A program made the position numbers and the translations under genes. DNA of 64,000 nucleotides from Rhizobiales bacterium 63-22 (lineage in GTDB: Bacteria > Pseudomonadota > Alphaproteobacteria > Rhizobiales > Rhizobiaceae), in contig MKVZ01000004.1 in the NCBI GenBank assembly GCA_001898995.1, positions 703,601 through 767,600 on the forward strand, written 5' to 3'. This document shows positions 28,226 through 40,638 of the stretch, in pieces. Under the pieces are notes generated by a model. It made no database searches. It was not told the origin of the DNA and saw nothing but the letters and a program-made list of their open reading frames with translations. Positions within the stretch are counted from its first letter, which is position 1, and every line of letters begins with the position of its first letter.

Positions 28226-29031
28226 GCCGTCACCTCTCCCTCGCGCGCTGCGACAGCGGCGGAAGCCCGATCCGCACCGCGCGCCGCGCGCTTCTTCATC
28301 GCAGCGATGCGGCGGCGCCAGATTTCGGTGCGCATCGCCATCATGTGCAGGGTGAAGAACAGAAGCGTGAAGCCGATCGCCATCACGAAAAGCGGATGCA
28401 GCATGGAAGGGTCGATGGTCGAACCGCCCATGCGGAACACCGAGGCCGGCTGGTGCAGCGTGTTCCACCAGTCGACCGAGAACTTGATGATCGGGATGTT
28501 GATGAAGCCCACCAGCGTCAGCACCGCCACCGGCCGCGCGCTTTTCGCGGGATCGGCGAAGGCGCGGCTGAGCGCGATGATGCCGAGATACATCAGGAAC
28601 AGCACGAAGACCGAGGTGAGCCGGGCATCCCACACCCACCATGTGCCCCACATCGGCTTGCCCCAGAGCGAGCCGGTGACGAGCGCCAGCGCCGTGAACA
28701 CCGCGCCGAGGGGTGCGGCGGCGCGGATCGACACATCGGCCAGCGGATGCCGCCAGACCAGCGTGCCGAGCGAGGAAGCGGCCATGATCGTGTAGCACAG
28801 CATGGCGATCCACGCGAAAGGCACATGGATATACATGATATGCACGGTGACGCCCTGCTGATAATCGTCGGGCGAACGCCAGACCATGACGAGACCGGCG
28901 ATCAGGAACAGCGCCGAAAGCACCGAAAGCCACGGCAGCACCTTGCCCGCGAGGCTGAGGAAGCGCGTCGGGTTGGCGAGATCGAGCCAGCCTGCGCTTT
29001 TGCCTGCGACTGTCTTTGGGTCTCTGGTCAT
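28222..29031 (-). CDS. ccmC: heme transporter/ligase subunit CcmC
   Basis: 269 aa. Six hydrophobic helices and the periplasmic tryptophan-rich WWD signature WGTWWVWDARLTS bind heme and transfer it to CcmE. IHVPFAWIAMLCY and the second heme-ligand region SVDWWNTLHQP are also conserved. It is separated from ccmB by 110 bp that contain a palindromic repeat. Confidence 0.95.
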   Translation of the reverse strand: MTRDPKTVAGKSAGWLDLANPTRFLSLAGKVLPWLSVLSALFLIAGLVMVWRSPDDYQQGVTVHIMYIHVPFAWIAMLCYTIMAASSLGTLVWRHPLADVSIRAAAPLGAVFTALALVTGSLWGKPMWGTWWVWDARLTSVFVLFLMYLGIIALSRAFADPAKSARPVAVLTLVGFINIPIIKFSVDWWNTLHQPASVFRMGGSTIDPSMLHPLFVMAIGFTLLFFTLHMMAMRTEIWRRRIAAMKKRAARGADRASAAVAAREGEVTA

Positions 29032-29097
29032 GTCCTATACTTAGCCCTCCCCCTTTCCCCGTTCAATCGAACGCGAGCGGCTGCGTCAATCCGCCGA

Positions 29098-29141
29098 GCA
29101 TGATCTGTCCGAAAACCGGTTCCCACTTTTCGGGATCATGC
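29098..29141. repeat. palindromic intergenic repeat between ccmB and ccmC
   Basis: Terminal arms GCATGATC (29098-29105) and GATCATGC (29134-29141) enclose CCGAAAACCGGTTCCCACTT. This is a typical rhizobial/Brucella intergenic palindrome. It ends one base before the ccmB stop codon. Confidence 0.65.
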
Positions 29142-29807
29142 TTAGTCCGCCGAGGCTTTCAGCGCCGCGCTCGCCGCCAGCGGTCCCAGCACCGCAAAGA
29201 ACAGCGTCAGCGCGGTCAGAATGAGAAATGGCGCCAGAAACGGGGCGTTGTCTACCGTTGCTCCGTAAGAAGCTGATACACCGAAAATGAGAACCGGAAT
29301 GACGAGCGGCAGCACGATCACCGAAACGAGCAGGCCGCCGCGCGGCAGCGCGACGGCAAGCGCCGCCCCCACCGCGCCGACGAAGGCGATGGCCGGCGTG
29401 CCGACAAGAAGCGTGAGCGCGGTCGCGCCGATGGCCGGCGCGTCCATGTTCATGAACAGGCCGAGCAGGGGCGCGGCGATCACCAGCGGCAGCACGCTCG
29501 CCGTCCAGTGAGCCGCGCATTTCACGAAGATGGTGAGCGCGGGCATGTGGCGGTCGGCGGCGATCAGCATCAGGTCGAGCGATCCGTCCTCGCGGTCGGC
29601 CTGAAACAGCCGGTCGAGGCCGAGCAGGGTCGCCAGCAGCGCGCCGATCCACAGCATGGCCGGGCCGATGCGCGCCAGAAGCTTCAGGTCCGGCCCGACG
29701 CCGAAGGGCATGACCGCAATGACGGCGAGGAAGAACAATATGCCGATCAGCGCGCCGCCGCCGGCGCGCAGACCAAGACGCAGGTCCCGCATATAGAGCG
29801 CCAGCAT
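29142..29807 (-). CDS. ccmB: heme exporter protein CcmB
   Basis: 221 aa from ATG 29807 (the upstream GTG overlaps ccmA more deeply). Six membrane helices are visible. The N-terminal LRLGLRAGGGALIGILFFLA and the central FQADREDGSLDLMLIAADRH are typical of CcmB. It is the membrane partner of the CcmA ATPase in the CcmABCD complex that loads and releases CcmE. The ATG overlaps the ccmA TGA by one base. Confidence 0.94.
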   Translation of the reverse strand: MLALYMRDLRLGLRAGGGALIGILFFLAVIAVMPFGVGPDLKLLARIGPAMLWIGALLATLLGLDRLFQADREDGSLDLMLIAADRHMPALTIFVKCAAHWTASVLPLVIAAPLLGLFMNMDAPAIGATALTLLVGTPAIAFVGAVGAALAVALPRGGLLVSVIVLPLVIPVLIFGVSASYGATVDNAPFLAPFLILTALTLFFAVLGPLAASAALKASAD

Positions 29808-30436
29808 CACGACGCTCCGACGGTGAAATCGGCCATGTCGAGCACCTGCACGGCAGCGATGTCGAGCGGAGCATGCGTCGCCGCCAGAATCAGCCCGCCC
29901 TCCGCCATATGCGCCCGCATCAGACCGGCGAAGCGGGCCTCCGAGCGGCGGTCGAGACCGGCGGTGGGTTCGTCCACGATCCAGAGCGGGCGGTGGCTCA
30001 CCAGAAGCTTGGCGATGGCAACGCGCCGCCTCTGCCCGGTGGAGAGATAGCCGAAGGGCAGGTCGCCCGCCTCCGGCAGGCCGACCGCCTCCAGCGCGTC
30101 GTCCATATCCAGCTGGGACTCGCCGTTGAAGGTCTGCCAGAAGCGCAGATTTTCACGGACGCTCAAGGCAGGCTTCATCGCGTTCTGGTGTCCGAGATAA
30201 TGGCAGGCGGCGCGGACGGGAACCGGAGCGCCGTCCATGGTCAGGTCCACCCGGCCCGATTCGGGTTCGAGCAGGCCGCAGACGATTCGCAAAAGGGTGG
30301 ACTTGCCGGAACCGTTCGGCCCCGTAACCACCAGCGCCTCACCGGTCGAAAGCGCGAAGGACAGGTCCGCGAAAACCGTCTCGCCGCCGCGTTCGCCCGC
30401 GAGATCCTCCGCAACAAGCCGCAAATCGCCCGTCAT
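29807..30436 (-). CDS. ccmA: heme exporter ATP-binding protein CcmA
   Basis: 209 aa from the ATG at 30436. A single ABC domain has Walker A VTGPNGSGKSTLLR, signature YLSTGQRRRVAIAKL and Walker B LWIVDEPTAGLD. It powers release of holo-CcmE from CcmC. It is the first gene of the minus-strand ccmABCDG cluster, divergent from acnA. The 275-bp gap to acnA contains palindromic operator-like sequences. Confidence 0.94.
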   Translation of the reverse strand: MTGDLRLVAEDLAGERGGETVFADLSFALSTGEALVVTGPNGSGKSTLLRIVCGLLEPESGRVDLTMDGAPVPVRAACHYLGHQNAMKPALSVRENLRFWQTFNGESQLDMDDALEAVGLPEAGDLPFGYLSTGQRRRVAIAKLLVSHRPLWIVDEPTAGLDRRSEARFAGLMRAHMAEGGLILAATHAPLDIAAVQVLDMADFTVGAS

Positions 30437-30486
30437 CGACCGCCCGTCCCGTTCCAAAAAACCATCGCAACATTTCGCCGCAAGGC

Positions 30487-30512
30487 ACGATTCCAGTCTG
30501 GAATCGTTTCAG
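30487..30512. promoter_or_regulatory. overlapping palindromes in ccmA/acnA divergent promoter region
   Basis: ACGATTCCAG-T-CTGGAATCGT (30487-30507) is a perfect 10-bp inverted repeat. It overlaps CTGGAA-TCG-TTTCAG (30498-30512), whose GAATCGTT core resembles rhizobial Irr-type iron control elements. Aconitase and cytochrome c maturation genes are known Irr-linked functions in Rhizobiales. Direct assignment to Irr is inference. Confidence 0.4.
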
Positions 30513-30711
30513 GAAACATTTTATATAGCGGCTACCATGCCAGCGGTCGGTGTGGAAACCATTTTTGGCCGATCTCCAGGCCTTCGCCCTCTTGGCGGCG
30601 AGGCTCCGGGACGGACAGCGGAAATGACTGCACCCGCACCTAAGCGCGTCCTTGAAACGCAGCAGAGGCGTTCGTCCTGGTTTCCGGCCAGCAGCATGAA
30701 GGACGAACTCC

Positions 30712-33399
<2,688 letters not shown>

Positions 33400-33432
33400 C
33401 CGGCCCAACCGAAACGAGACCGAAACGAACAG

Positions 33433-33460
33433 GCCGCCGGAGCGATCCGGCGGCTTTTTT
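33433..33460 (+). terminator. rho-independent terminator of acnA
   Basis: GCCGCCGGA (33433-33441) pairs with TCCGGCGGC (33446-33454) around a 4-nt loop, followed by TTTTTT. Confidence 0.92.
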
Positions 33461-33559
33461 GCATCCTGAACACCGTGCTTCACCGCAACGTGAATTCCTG
33501 TTGATCGCCGCCGCCCCTACATAATAGATGACAGCGTCAATAATTGCGGATGAAACGAC

Positions 33560-34393
33560 ATGATGCTCCAGCCCCCGGCCCAAGCCTTCCCCTCGTGCCG
33601 GCGAGAGCGAGTGTCTGCGAGCGTCAGGCCGTATGGCTGGCGGGGCATATTCCCGGTGCTGGGGCTGGCGCTTGCCGGATGCCTTGCCATGCAGGGACCC
33701 GCACGGGCGCAGGAAAAGGTCGCCAAGACCAGCATGATCGAACTCTATACGAGCCAGGGCTGCAAATCCTGCCCGCGGGCCGACCGTAATTTTGCCCGCT
33801 ATGCCAACGATCCGCATGTGCTCGCGCTGTCCTTCCATGTCAATTACTGGGATTATATGGGCTGGCGCGACACGCTCGCCACGCAGGAGAATGCGGATCG
33901 CCAGACGGCCTATCGCCGGGCGCAGAAGGCACGCATGGTCTATACGCCGCAGGCGATCATCGACGGCCGGACACAGGTCAATGGCCGCGACATGACCGCG
34001 ATAGAGGCACAGACGGCCCACAGGCGGCTCGACGTACCCGTATCCATCCGCCAGATCGACAGCAATCGTCTTTCCATCGAGATCGGCGCCGGCGAAAAGC
34101 CGAAAACGCCCCTTCACGTGGTGCTGTTCTATTTCCGCGACCCGGTGACGGTGCCGATCACTGCCGGCGAGAATGCGGGCCAGTCCGTCACCTACCGCAA
34201 CGCGGTCAACGGCATCGACACGATCGGCCTTTGGGACGGCAAGCCGATGAAGATCGAACTGCCCACCTCGGAACTGGTGCGGCGCAAGGCCTCCGGCTGT
34301 GCCGTCGCCTTGCAGGAAACGGCCGCGGACGACCTGCCCGGCCCCATCCATGGCGGGGCCATTTTCAAGTCGAGCGCGCCGCCGGCGCTCTGA
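33560..34393 (+). CDS. DUF1223 thioredoxin-like protein
   Basis: 277 aa. A basic N-terminus and hydrophobic signal (IFPVLGLALAGCLAMQGPARAQ) target it to the periplasm. The DUF1223 domain opens with MIELYTSQGCKSCPRADRNF, a thioredoxin-like CxxC, and then LSFHVNYWDYMGWRDTLAT. Family members are widespread in rhizobia and predicted redox-active, but undefined in function. It is independent of acnA (a terminator lies between) and converges on cyoD. Confidence 0.86.
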   Translation: MMLQPPAQAFPSCRRERVSASVRPYGWRGIFPVLGLALAGCLAMQGPARAQEKVAKTSMIELYTSQGCKSCPRADRNFARYANDPHVLALSFHVNYWDYMGWRDTLATQENADRQTAYRRAQKARMVYTPQAIIDGRTQVNGRDMTAIEAQTAHRRLDVPVSIRQIDSNRLSIEIGAGEKPKTPLHVVLFYFRDPVTVPITAGENAGQSVTYRNAVNGIDTIGLWDGKPMKIELPTSELVRRKASGCAVALQETAADDLPGPIHGGAIFKSSAPPAL

Positions 34394-34410
34394 TATCGGC
34401 AAATTAAAAC

Positions 34411-34435
34411 GCCGATCCGGTTGAACCGGATCGGC
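34411..34435. terminator. terminator hairpin between DUF1223 gene and cyoD
   Basis: GCCGATCCGG and CCGGATCGGC form a perfect 10-bp stem around TTGAA in the convergent gap. On the minus strand it is followed by GTTTTAATTT, which suits termination of cyoABCD read-through. Confidence 0.7.
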
Positions 34436-34467
34436 GCTTCAACGTCTTCATTCCGTATCCGAATGCG

Positions 34468-34887
34468 TCAGGGCATGTTTTTGATCATGTCGGGCGTCAT
34501 CGGCATCATGTTCGCGTTGAGGTGATGCATGACCCAGAGCGAACCGGCGAGCGCAATGCCGACGATGACGAGCGTGAAGATCAGCGCCATCATGGTCCAG
34601 CCGCCCTCCGAGCGCGGATTCATGTGCAGGAAGTAGATCATATGCACCACGATCTGGACAGCGCCGATGAGCATGACGAGCACGGCGGTCAGAGCCTTGT
34701 TGTCCAGCACGCCGCTCATGACCAGCCAGAAGGGAATGGCCGTCAGGATCACCGACAGGATGAAGCCCGTCATGTAGCTCCCGAAGGTGCCGTGTGCGCC
34801 TTCATGGTGGTCGTGATGGCCGCCGTGGCCATGGCCGTGCGAGGCGGAAGCGTGCTCGTGGGCAGGCTGATGGGAATGTGTGCTCAT
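34468..34887 (-). CDS. cyoD: cytochrome o ubiquinol oxidase subunit IV
   Basis: 139 aa from the ATG at 34887, which overlaps the cyoC stop. The N-terminus is strikingly His-rich (about residues 3-34), then come three helices, including [18 protein letters not shown] and the signature [13 protein letters not shown]. CyoD assists assembly of the bo3 oxidase copper site. The His-rich extension may bind metal, which is inference. Confidence 0.94.
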   Translation of the reverse strand: MSTHSHQPAHEHASASHGHGHGGHHDHHEGAHGTFGSYMTGFILSVILTAIPFWLVMSGVLDNKALTAVLVMLIGAVQIVVHMIYFLHMNPRSEGGWTMMALIFTLVIVGIALAGSLWVMHHLNANMMPMTPDMIKNMP

Positions 34888-35504
34888 CCGAGAACCCCCA
34901 GAAGATAGACAAAGGAAAAGACGCCGATCCAGATGACGTCGAGGAAGTGCCAGAACATGCTCAGGCACATCAGACGGCGGCGGTTTTCCGGGATCAGCCC
35001 GTGCTTGCCCACCTGCACCATCAGCGTGATGAGCCAGATGGTGCCGAAGGTGACGTGCAGGCCGTGCGTGCCGACCAGCGTGAAGAAAGCCGATAGGAAA
35101 GCCGAACGTGACGGTCCCGCACCGTCGAGGATCAGGTGATGGAACTCGTAAAGCTCGATGCCGAGGAAAATTGCGCCGAATATGCCCGTGACGAACAGCC
35201 AGAACAGCGTCGCCCCCTTGGCGTTCTTCTCCATCTGCAACATGGCGAAGCCATATGTGATGGAGGAGAGCAGCAGCATCGTGGTGTTGACGGCGACGAG
35301 GCTCAGATCGAACACATCTTTCGGCGCCGGGCCGGCGGCATAGCTATGCCCCAGCACGGCAAAGGTCGCGAACAGCACCGCAAAGATCAGGCAGTCGCTC
35401 ATCAGGTAGATCCAGAAGCCCAGCATGGTGCTGCCTTCCGGATGATGATCTTCCGTCAGATAGAATTGCGGCTTTTCGTTTTCCTGCAAATGTATCTCGC
35501 TCAT
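34884..35504 (-). CDS. cyoC: cytochrome o ubiquinol oxidase subunit III
   Basis: 206 aa from ATG 35504. It has five membrane helices and the subunit III sequence [32 protein letters not shown], and [17 protein letters not shown]. It is a structural subunit of the bo-type quinol oxidase. It starts 4 bp after cyoB and overlaps cyoD by 4 bp. Confidence 0.95.
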   Translation of the reverse strand: MSEIHLQENEKPQFYLTEDHHPEGSTMLGFWIYLMSDCLIFAVLFATFAVLGHSYAAGPAPKDVFDLSLVAVNTTMLLLSSITYGFAMLQMEKNAKGATLFWLFVTGIFGAIFLGIELYEFHHLILDGAGPSRSAFLSAFFTLVGTHGLHVTFGTIWLITLMVQVGKHGLIPENRRRLMCLSMFWHFLDVIWIGVFSFVYLLGVLG

Positions 35505-35508
35505 CGTG

Positions 35509-37515
35509 TCAGGCCTGTCCTGCGAGCAGTTTGGAGCGCGCTTCCTCGGTCCTTTCGACGGTCTCCGCCGGGATGTAGTAATCACGCTTGTAGTTGAAGG
35601 TATGGCCGATCGCGACCGCGATCATGGCGATGAAGGACAGCGCCGCCAGCCACCAGATGTACCAGATCAGGGCGAAACCGAGCACCATGCTGAATCCGGC
35701 CAGAATGATGCCGGCGCCGGTGTTCCTCGGCATATGGATCGGGCGGAAGCCGGTGAGCGGACGCGCATAACCGCGCTGCTTCATGTCGTACCAGCTGTCA
35801 TGGTCGTAGACCACCGGGGTGAAGGCGAAGTTGTATTCCGGCGGCGGGGAAGAGGTGGACCATTCCAGCGTACGCCCGTCCCAGGGATCGCCGGTCAGGT
35901 CGCGAAGCTGGTCGCGCTTCCTGTAGCTGACGAAAAGCTGGACGACGAAGGAGGCGATGCCGAGCGCGATCAGGAAGGCGCCGAAGGCGGCAATGATGAA
36001 CCAGATCTGCAACGACGGATCGTCGAACTGGCTCATGCGGCGGGTGACGCCCTTCAGGCCGAGCACGTAAAGCGGCATGAAGGCGAAGAAGAAGCCGATC
36101 TGCCAGAACCAGAAGCTCATCTTGCCCCAGAACGGGTCCAGCTTGTAGCCGAAGGCCTTCGGCCACCAGTAGACCAGCCCCGCCATGACGCCGAACACCA
36201 CGCCGCCGATGATGACGTTATGGAAGTGGGCGATCAGGAACAGCGAGTTGTGCAGCACGAAGTCCGCTGGCGGGATCGCCAGCATCACGCCGGTCATGCC
36301 GCCGATGACGAAAGTGACCATGAAGCCGATCGTCCACAGCATCGGCACTTCGTAGCGGATACGGCCGCGATACATGGTGAACAGCCAGTTGAACATCTTC
36401 GCGCCGGTGGGGATCGAGATGATCATCGTGGTGATGCCGAAGAAGGCGTTGACCGACGCGCCCGATCCCATGGTGAAGAAGTGGTGCAGCCACACCAGAT
36501 AGGACAGGATCATGATCACGCAGGTCGCGTAGACCATCGACGCATAACCGAACAGGCGCTTGCCGCAGAAGGTCGCCACCACTTCCGAGAACACGCCGAA
36601 GGCGGGAAGGATGAGAATGTAAACCTCCGGATGGCCCCAGATCCAGATGAGGTTGATATACATCATCGGATTGCCGCCGAGGTCGTTGGTGAAGAAATGC
36701 GTGCCGATATAGCGGTCGAGCGACAGCAGCGCCAGCGTGGCGGTCAGGATCGGGAAGGTGGCGACGATCAGCACGTTGGTGCACAGCGACGTCCAGGTGA
36801 AGACCGGCATCTTCATGAAGGACATGCCCGGCGCGCGCATCTTCACGATGGTCGCGATCAGGTTGATGCCCGACAGCGTCGTGCCAACGCCCGCGACCTG
36901 AAGGCCCCATATGTAGTAATCCACGCCGACGCCGGGACTGTAGGCGATGTCGGACAGCGGCGGATAGGCCAGCCAGCCGGTACGCGCGAACTCGCCCACG
37001 AACAGCGACAGCATGATGAGCAGGGCGCCGGCCGTGGTCATCCAGAAGGAGAAATTGTTGAGGAAGGGGAAGGACACGTCGCGCGCGCCGATCTGCAACG
37101 GCACGACGAAGTTCATAAGTCCCGTCACGAAGGGCATGGCCATGAAGAAGATCATGATGACGCCGTGCGCGGTGAAGACCTGATCGTAATGGTGCGGCGG
37201 CAGGTAGCCGTCGCTGCCGTTGAAGGCGATGGCCTGCTGGACGCGCATCATGATGGCGTCGGAGAAGCCGCGCACGAGCATGATGAGCGCCAGCACCACA
37301 TACATGACGCCGATCTTCTTGTGATCGACGCTGGTGAACCATTCGTTCCAGAGATAACCCCAGAGCCGGAAATAGGTGATGAGCGAGAGAACGGCGAGGC
37401 CGCCGATCGCGACGCCGATGAAGGTCACGACCAGAATGGGTTCGTGATAGGGGATCGCATCCAGCGAGAGCCGCCCGAAGATGAAGTGAGTCAAACTGTT
37501 GCTGTCACTGAACAT
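35509..37515 (-). CDS. cyoB: cytochrome o ubiquinol oxidase subunit I
   Basis: 668 aa, close to E. coli CyoB (663). This heme-copper oxidase catalytic subunit has about 15 helices. Cu-B and heme ligands lie in [20 protein letters not shown] (with the His-Tyr crosslink), [12 protein letters not shown] and [11 protein letters not shown]. An early heme His is in [15 protein letters not shown]. It oxidises ubiquinol and pumps protons while reducing O2, so it could consume quinol made by the formate dehydrogenase encoded 6 kb away. Confidence 0.97.
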   Translation of the reverse strand: MFSDSNSLTHFIFGRLSLDAIPYHEPILVVTFIGVAIGGLAVLSLITYFRLWGYLWNEWFTSVDHKKIGVMYVVLALIMLVRGFSDAIMMRVQQAIAFNGSDGYLPPHHYDQVFTAHGVIMIFFMAMPFVTGLMNFVVPLQIGARDVSFPFLNNFSFWMTTAGALLIMLSLFVGEFARTGWLAYPPLSDIAYSPGVGVDYYIWGLQVAGVGTTLSGINLIATIVKMRAPGMSFMKMPVFTWTSLCTNVLIVATFPILTATLALLSLDRYIGTHFFTNDLGGNPMMYINLIWIWGHPEVYILILPAFGVFSEVVATFCGKRLFGYASMVYATCVIMILSYLVWLHHFFTMGSGASVNAFFGITTMIISIPTGAKMFNWLFTMYRGRIRYEVPMLWTIGFMVTFVIGGMTGVMLAIPPADFVLHNSLFLIAHFHNVIIGGVVFGVMAGLVYWWPKAFGYKLDPFWGKMSFWFWQIGFFFAFMPLYVLGLKGVTRRMSQFDDPSLQIWFIIAAFGAFLIALGIASFVVQLFVSYRKRDQLRDLTGDPWDGRTLEWSTSSPPPEYNFAFTPVVYDHDSWYDMKQRGYARPLTGFRPIHMPRNTGAGIILAGFSMVLGFALIWYIWWLAALSFIAMIAVAIGHTFNYKRDYYIPAETVERTEEARSKLLAGQA

Positions 37516-37637
37516 GATTTGTCCAATATCTCTCTTAGTGCGGCCTTTCGGCCAGATGGGATCGCAGGGTCCGGGCGGGCGACAGGCGCTCCGCCGTGGA
37601 CGGCATCCACGCCGGCTCGCGCCGGCGCGGTGCGATC

Positions 37638-38717
37638 CTATTGCATCGTATGCGCGTCATGACCGGCCTGATCGGGGCTGGTCTGACCGGTATTGGCCTG
37701 AGGATGGCTGGTCAGCGTCGGATCCTCGCCGCTGGCCTCGGCGGCCGTCCAGCGATCGGCCTGCTTCAGCCGCGCCTTGTTCTCCTGGCTGTCCACGCCG
37801 GCGCCGCCCATGCGGTCGATGTGCATCATCTCGTTCACGCACATCTGGCCCGGATGCGCGCACATGTTGAGCACGGCGTTGTAGAGCCCGCCCTCGAAGG
37901 AGGAGTAATAATGGACCGGCTCCTTGATGCTCGGCTTTTCCAGCTTCAGATAGGTGTCGCGGTTGAGCGCGGTGCCGTTCTGCTTGACCCGGGCGACCCA
38001 CGCATCGAAGCCGGCCTGATCGAGGCCGTGGAAGGAGAAGCGCATCTGCGAGAAACCCGGCCCGCTGTAGTTGGACGAGAAGCCCTCGTATTCACCCGCC
38101 TTGTTGATGACGGCGTGGAGCTGCGTCTGCATGCCGGGCATGGCATAGATCATGCCCGCGAGCGCCGGCACATAGAAGGAGTTCATCACCGAGGTGGCCG
38201 TGATCTTGAAATTGATCGGCACATCGACCGGCGCGGCCATTTCGTTGACCGTGGCAATGCCGTAGTCGGGATAGAAGAACAGCCATTTCCAGTCGAGCGC
38301 CACCACCTCGACCGTGATCGGCTTCACGCCGGCGGCGGTCTTCGTGGAATCGATGCGGTCAAGCGGGCGGAAGGGGTCGAGCTTGTGCGTGTTGACCCAG
38401 GTGATCGCGCCGAGCGCAATGATGATGACCAGCGGCGCGGCCCAGATCACCACTTCCAGCGCGGTGGAATGATGCCATTCGGGATCGTATTTGGCGGCCG
38501 TGTTCGACTGCCGGTAGCGCCATGCGAAGAACAGCGTCAGGAAGATGACCGGCACGATGATGATGAGCATCAGGATCGTGGAGATGATGATCAGATGGCT
38601 CTGCTGGAGGGCGACGTCGCCGGACGGCGACAGGACCACCATATCGCAGCCCGCCAGGCACGGCAGCAGGAAGGCAAAGACGAGCGCGAGACGCGAAAAT
38701 TTGAAAAGCTTGGCCAT
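37638..38717 (-). CDS. cyoA: cytochrome o ubiquinol oxidase subunit II
   Basis: 359 aa from the ATG at 38717 ([12 protein letters not shown]). A lipoprotein signal has lipobox CLAGC. Two helices follow ([21 protein letters not shown] and [20 protein letters not shown]), then a periplasmic cupredoxin fold that lacks the CuA Cys ligands, as expected for quinol oxidases. The conserved [18 protein letters not shown] and [20 protein letters not shown] are present. It is the first gene of cyoABCD, 122 bp before cyoB. Confidence 0.95.
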   Translation of the reverse strand: MAKLFKFSRLALVFAFLLPCLAGCDMVVLSPSGDVALQQSHLIIISTILMLIIIVPVIFLTLFFAWRYRQSNTAAKYDPEWHHSTALEVVIWAAPLVIIIALGAITWVNTHKLDPFRPLDRIDSTKTAAGVKPITVEVVALDWKWLFFYPDYGIATVNEMAAPVDVPINFKITATSVMNSFYVPALAGMIYAMPGMQTQLHAVINKAGEYEGFSSNYSGPGFSQMRFSFHGLDQAGFDAWVARVKQNGTALNRDTYLKLEKPSIKEPVHYYSSFEGGLYNAVLNMCAHPGQMCVNEMMHIDRMGGAGVDSQENKARLKQADRWTAAEASGEDPTLTSHPQANTGQTSPDQAGHDAHTMQ

Positions 38718-39178
38718 TTCGTGATCAGTCCGCGTTCTGTCGGTGGGCGATAAATCGGTTGTCGACAATAAAGCGTGATTGCATTTCGGGAATATGTCCT
38801 TCGACACGATTTGCAGTCTGGTTGGTATGTTAGAGAATCCAACTCCATCCGTCGATAAGAATTGCCGGATGCCATAAGCCAAGGGCGCCCAAAAGGAAAG
38901 GTGAAAACGTACAACAAGAATTGAACTTTCGGTCGAAGCACCCGTTGGTTCCGCGAGACGGTCCCCGGCGGGCACACCGAATGGAAGTTCCCTGTCCGGT
39001 TCCGCCGCGCGCGGCATGCGTCCCCAAGCGCGCGCACGGCAGTGACGGGCGGTTGCCGGGCTTGCGATTTTAGTGGCGTTTTTGGATTCTATGTTTAAAA
39101 TCGGGGGTGTCCGGGAATGGAGTCGGAGGCGAAAATCCGTTGCGCCTGGAAGAGATTAGCCATCATTGAGAGAAGTTC
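38718..39178. other. cyoA / MFS divergent intergenic region
   Basis: About 460 bp holding the promoters of cyoABCD (minus) and the MFS gene (plus). No coding frame is convincing. I found no FNR-type TTGAT-N4-ATCAA site. Confidence 0.4.
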
Positions 39179-40504
39179 ATGAGTCTTGCCGCCAATCCCA
39201 CTTCAACCGGTCTCGAACAGGACGCGCGTCGCATTCACAGCGACCATAAGCCGCTGTCGCCGGGCAATATCGCCATAGGCGTGGTAATAGGTCGCACGTC
39301 GGAGTTCTTCGATTTCTTCGTCTACGGCCTCGGCTCGGTTCTGGTCTTTCCGAAGCTGTTCTTCCCCTTCGCGCCGAATCCGGTCGCCGCGACGCTGATG
39401 GCCTTCGCCATTTTCCCGCTCGCCTTTCTGGCGCGCCCGGTCGGCTCCTTCGTCTTCATGTGGATCGACCGCCATTACGGGCGCGGGACGAAGCTCACGC
39501 TTGCCCTTCTCATTCTCGGCGGCTCGACGGCGTCCATCGCCTTCCTGCCCGGATACGAGACGCTCGGATACTGGTCGATAGCGCTTCTGGCGCTGTTCCG
39601 GCTCGGACAGGGCTTCGCGCTCGGCGGCGCGTGGGACGGGCTTGCCTCGCTGCTCAACCTGACCGCACCGCAGAACCATCGCGGCTGGTACGCGATGATC
39701 CCGCAGCTCGGCGCTCCGATCGGCTTTGCGCTGGCGAGCATCCTGTACGGCTATTTCGTCAGCAGCCTGTCCCAGGCCGATTTCATCGAATGGGGCTGGC
39801 GCTATCCTTTCTTCGTCGCCTTCGCGATCAACGTGGTGGCGCTGTTCGCGCGCCTGCGCATCGTGGCCAGCAGCGAATTCGGCGCGGCGATGGACGCGCG
39901 CGAATTGCAGGCGCGGCCGGTCTTCGAAATGCTGAGCAAGCATGCCATCGACGTGGTGCTGGGTGCTTTCGTTCCGCTTGCCACCTTCGCCATGTTCCAT
40001 CTGGTCACCATCTTCCCGCTGTGCTGGGTCACGCTCAGGGGCGGCCAGTCAGCCAGCCAGTTCCTCTGGGTGCAGGTGGCGGGCGCGGCGGTGGGCCTCA
40101 TCGGCATCATCCTGTCCGGCGTCTTCGCCGACAAGATCGGGCGGCGCAGCCAGCTCATGGTCGGCGCGTTCCTGATCGCGGTGTTCAGTTTCACCGCTCC
40201 CTTCCTGCTCGACGCGGGCGACAAGGGACAGGACGCCTATATCCTGATCGGCTTCTTTATCCTCGGCCTCAGCTTCGGCCAGTCCTCGGGCTCCGTCTCG
40301 GCACGCTTCGGCAAGTATTATCGCTATACCGGTTCGGCGCTGACCTCCGACCTAGCATGGCTGGTCGGCGCTGCCTTCGCGCCTCTGGTGGCGCTCGGCC
40401 TTGCCACCACTTTCGGCATCATCTTCATCGGCGGCTACCTGATTTCCGGCGCGCTCATCACGCTGGCGGCGATCAGCCTGTCACGGGTGCTCGATCACAA
40501 CTGA
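39179..40504 (+). CDS. MFS transporter, metabolite:H+ symporter-like
   Basis: 441 aa with about 12 hydrophobic helices. The signature of the metabolite:H+ symporter (MHS) group is visible: TSEFFDFFVYG in helix 1, FPLAFLARPVGSFVFMWIDR, HYGRGTKLTL and LFRLGQGFALGGAWDG. These carry organic acids or betaines with protons. It is divergent from cyoA, preceded by GAGAAG, and ends at a strong terminator. Substrate is not predictable; linkage to cyo hints at an energy substrate. Confidence 0.88.
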   Translation: MSLAANPTSTGLEQDARRIHSDHKPLSPGNIAIGVVIGRTSEFFDFFVYGLGSVLVFPKLFFPFAPNPVAATLMAFAIFPLAFLARPVGSFVFMWIDRHYGRGTKLTLALLILGGSTASIAFLPGYETLGYWSIALLALFRLGQGFALGGAWDGLASLLNLTAPQNHRGWYAMIPQLGAPIGFALASILYGYFVSSLSQADFIEWGWRYPFFVAFAINVVALFARLRIVASSEFGAAMDARELQARPVFEMLSKHAIDVVLGAFVPLATFAMFHLVTIFPLCWVTLRGGQSASQFLWVQVAGAAVGLIGIILSGVFADKIGRRSQLMVGAFLIAVFSFTAPFLLDAGDKGQDAYILIGFFILGLSFGQSSGSVSARFGKYYRYTGSALTSDLAWLVGAAFAPLVALGLATTFGIIFIGGYLISGALITLAAISLSRVLDHN

Positions 40505-40554
40505 TGTCCGCGGGATAATGGAGCCGGACGCAACTCCGGCCCGACGGTAACGAA

Positions 40555-40591
40555 AAAGAGCGGTTCCGGCACTTTGCCGGAACCGCTCTTT
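40555..40591. terminator. terminator between MFS gene and selD
   Basis: AAAGAGCGGTTCCGGC (40555-40570) pairs perfectly with GCCGGAACCGCTCTTT (40576-40591) around ACTTT. Flanking A and T tracts make it usable in both directions. Confidence 0.9.
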
Positions 40592-40638
40592 CCGTTTTAA
40601 CCGGAACCGCTTCCAGATCTCCCCAAGACCGCTTCGCA

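Noticed and set aside
35506..37662. 718-codon open frame opposite cyoB
   Set aside because: Charged, repeat-like translation antisense to a clear heme-copper oxidase.
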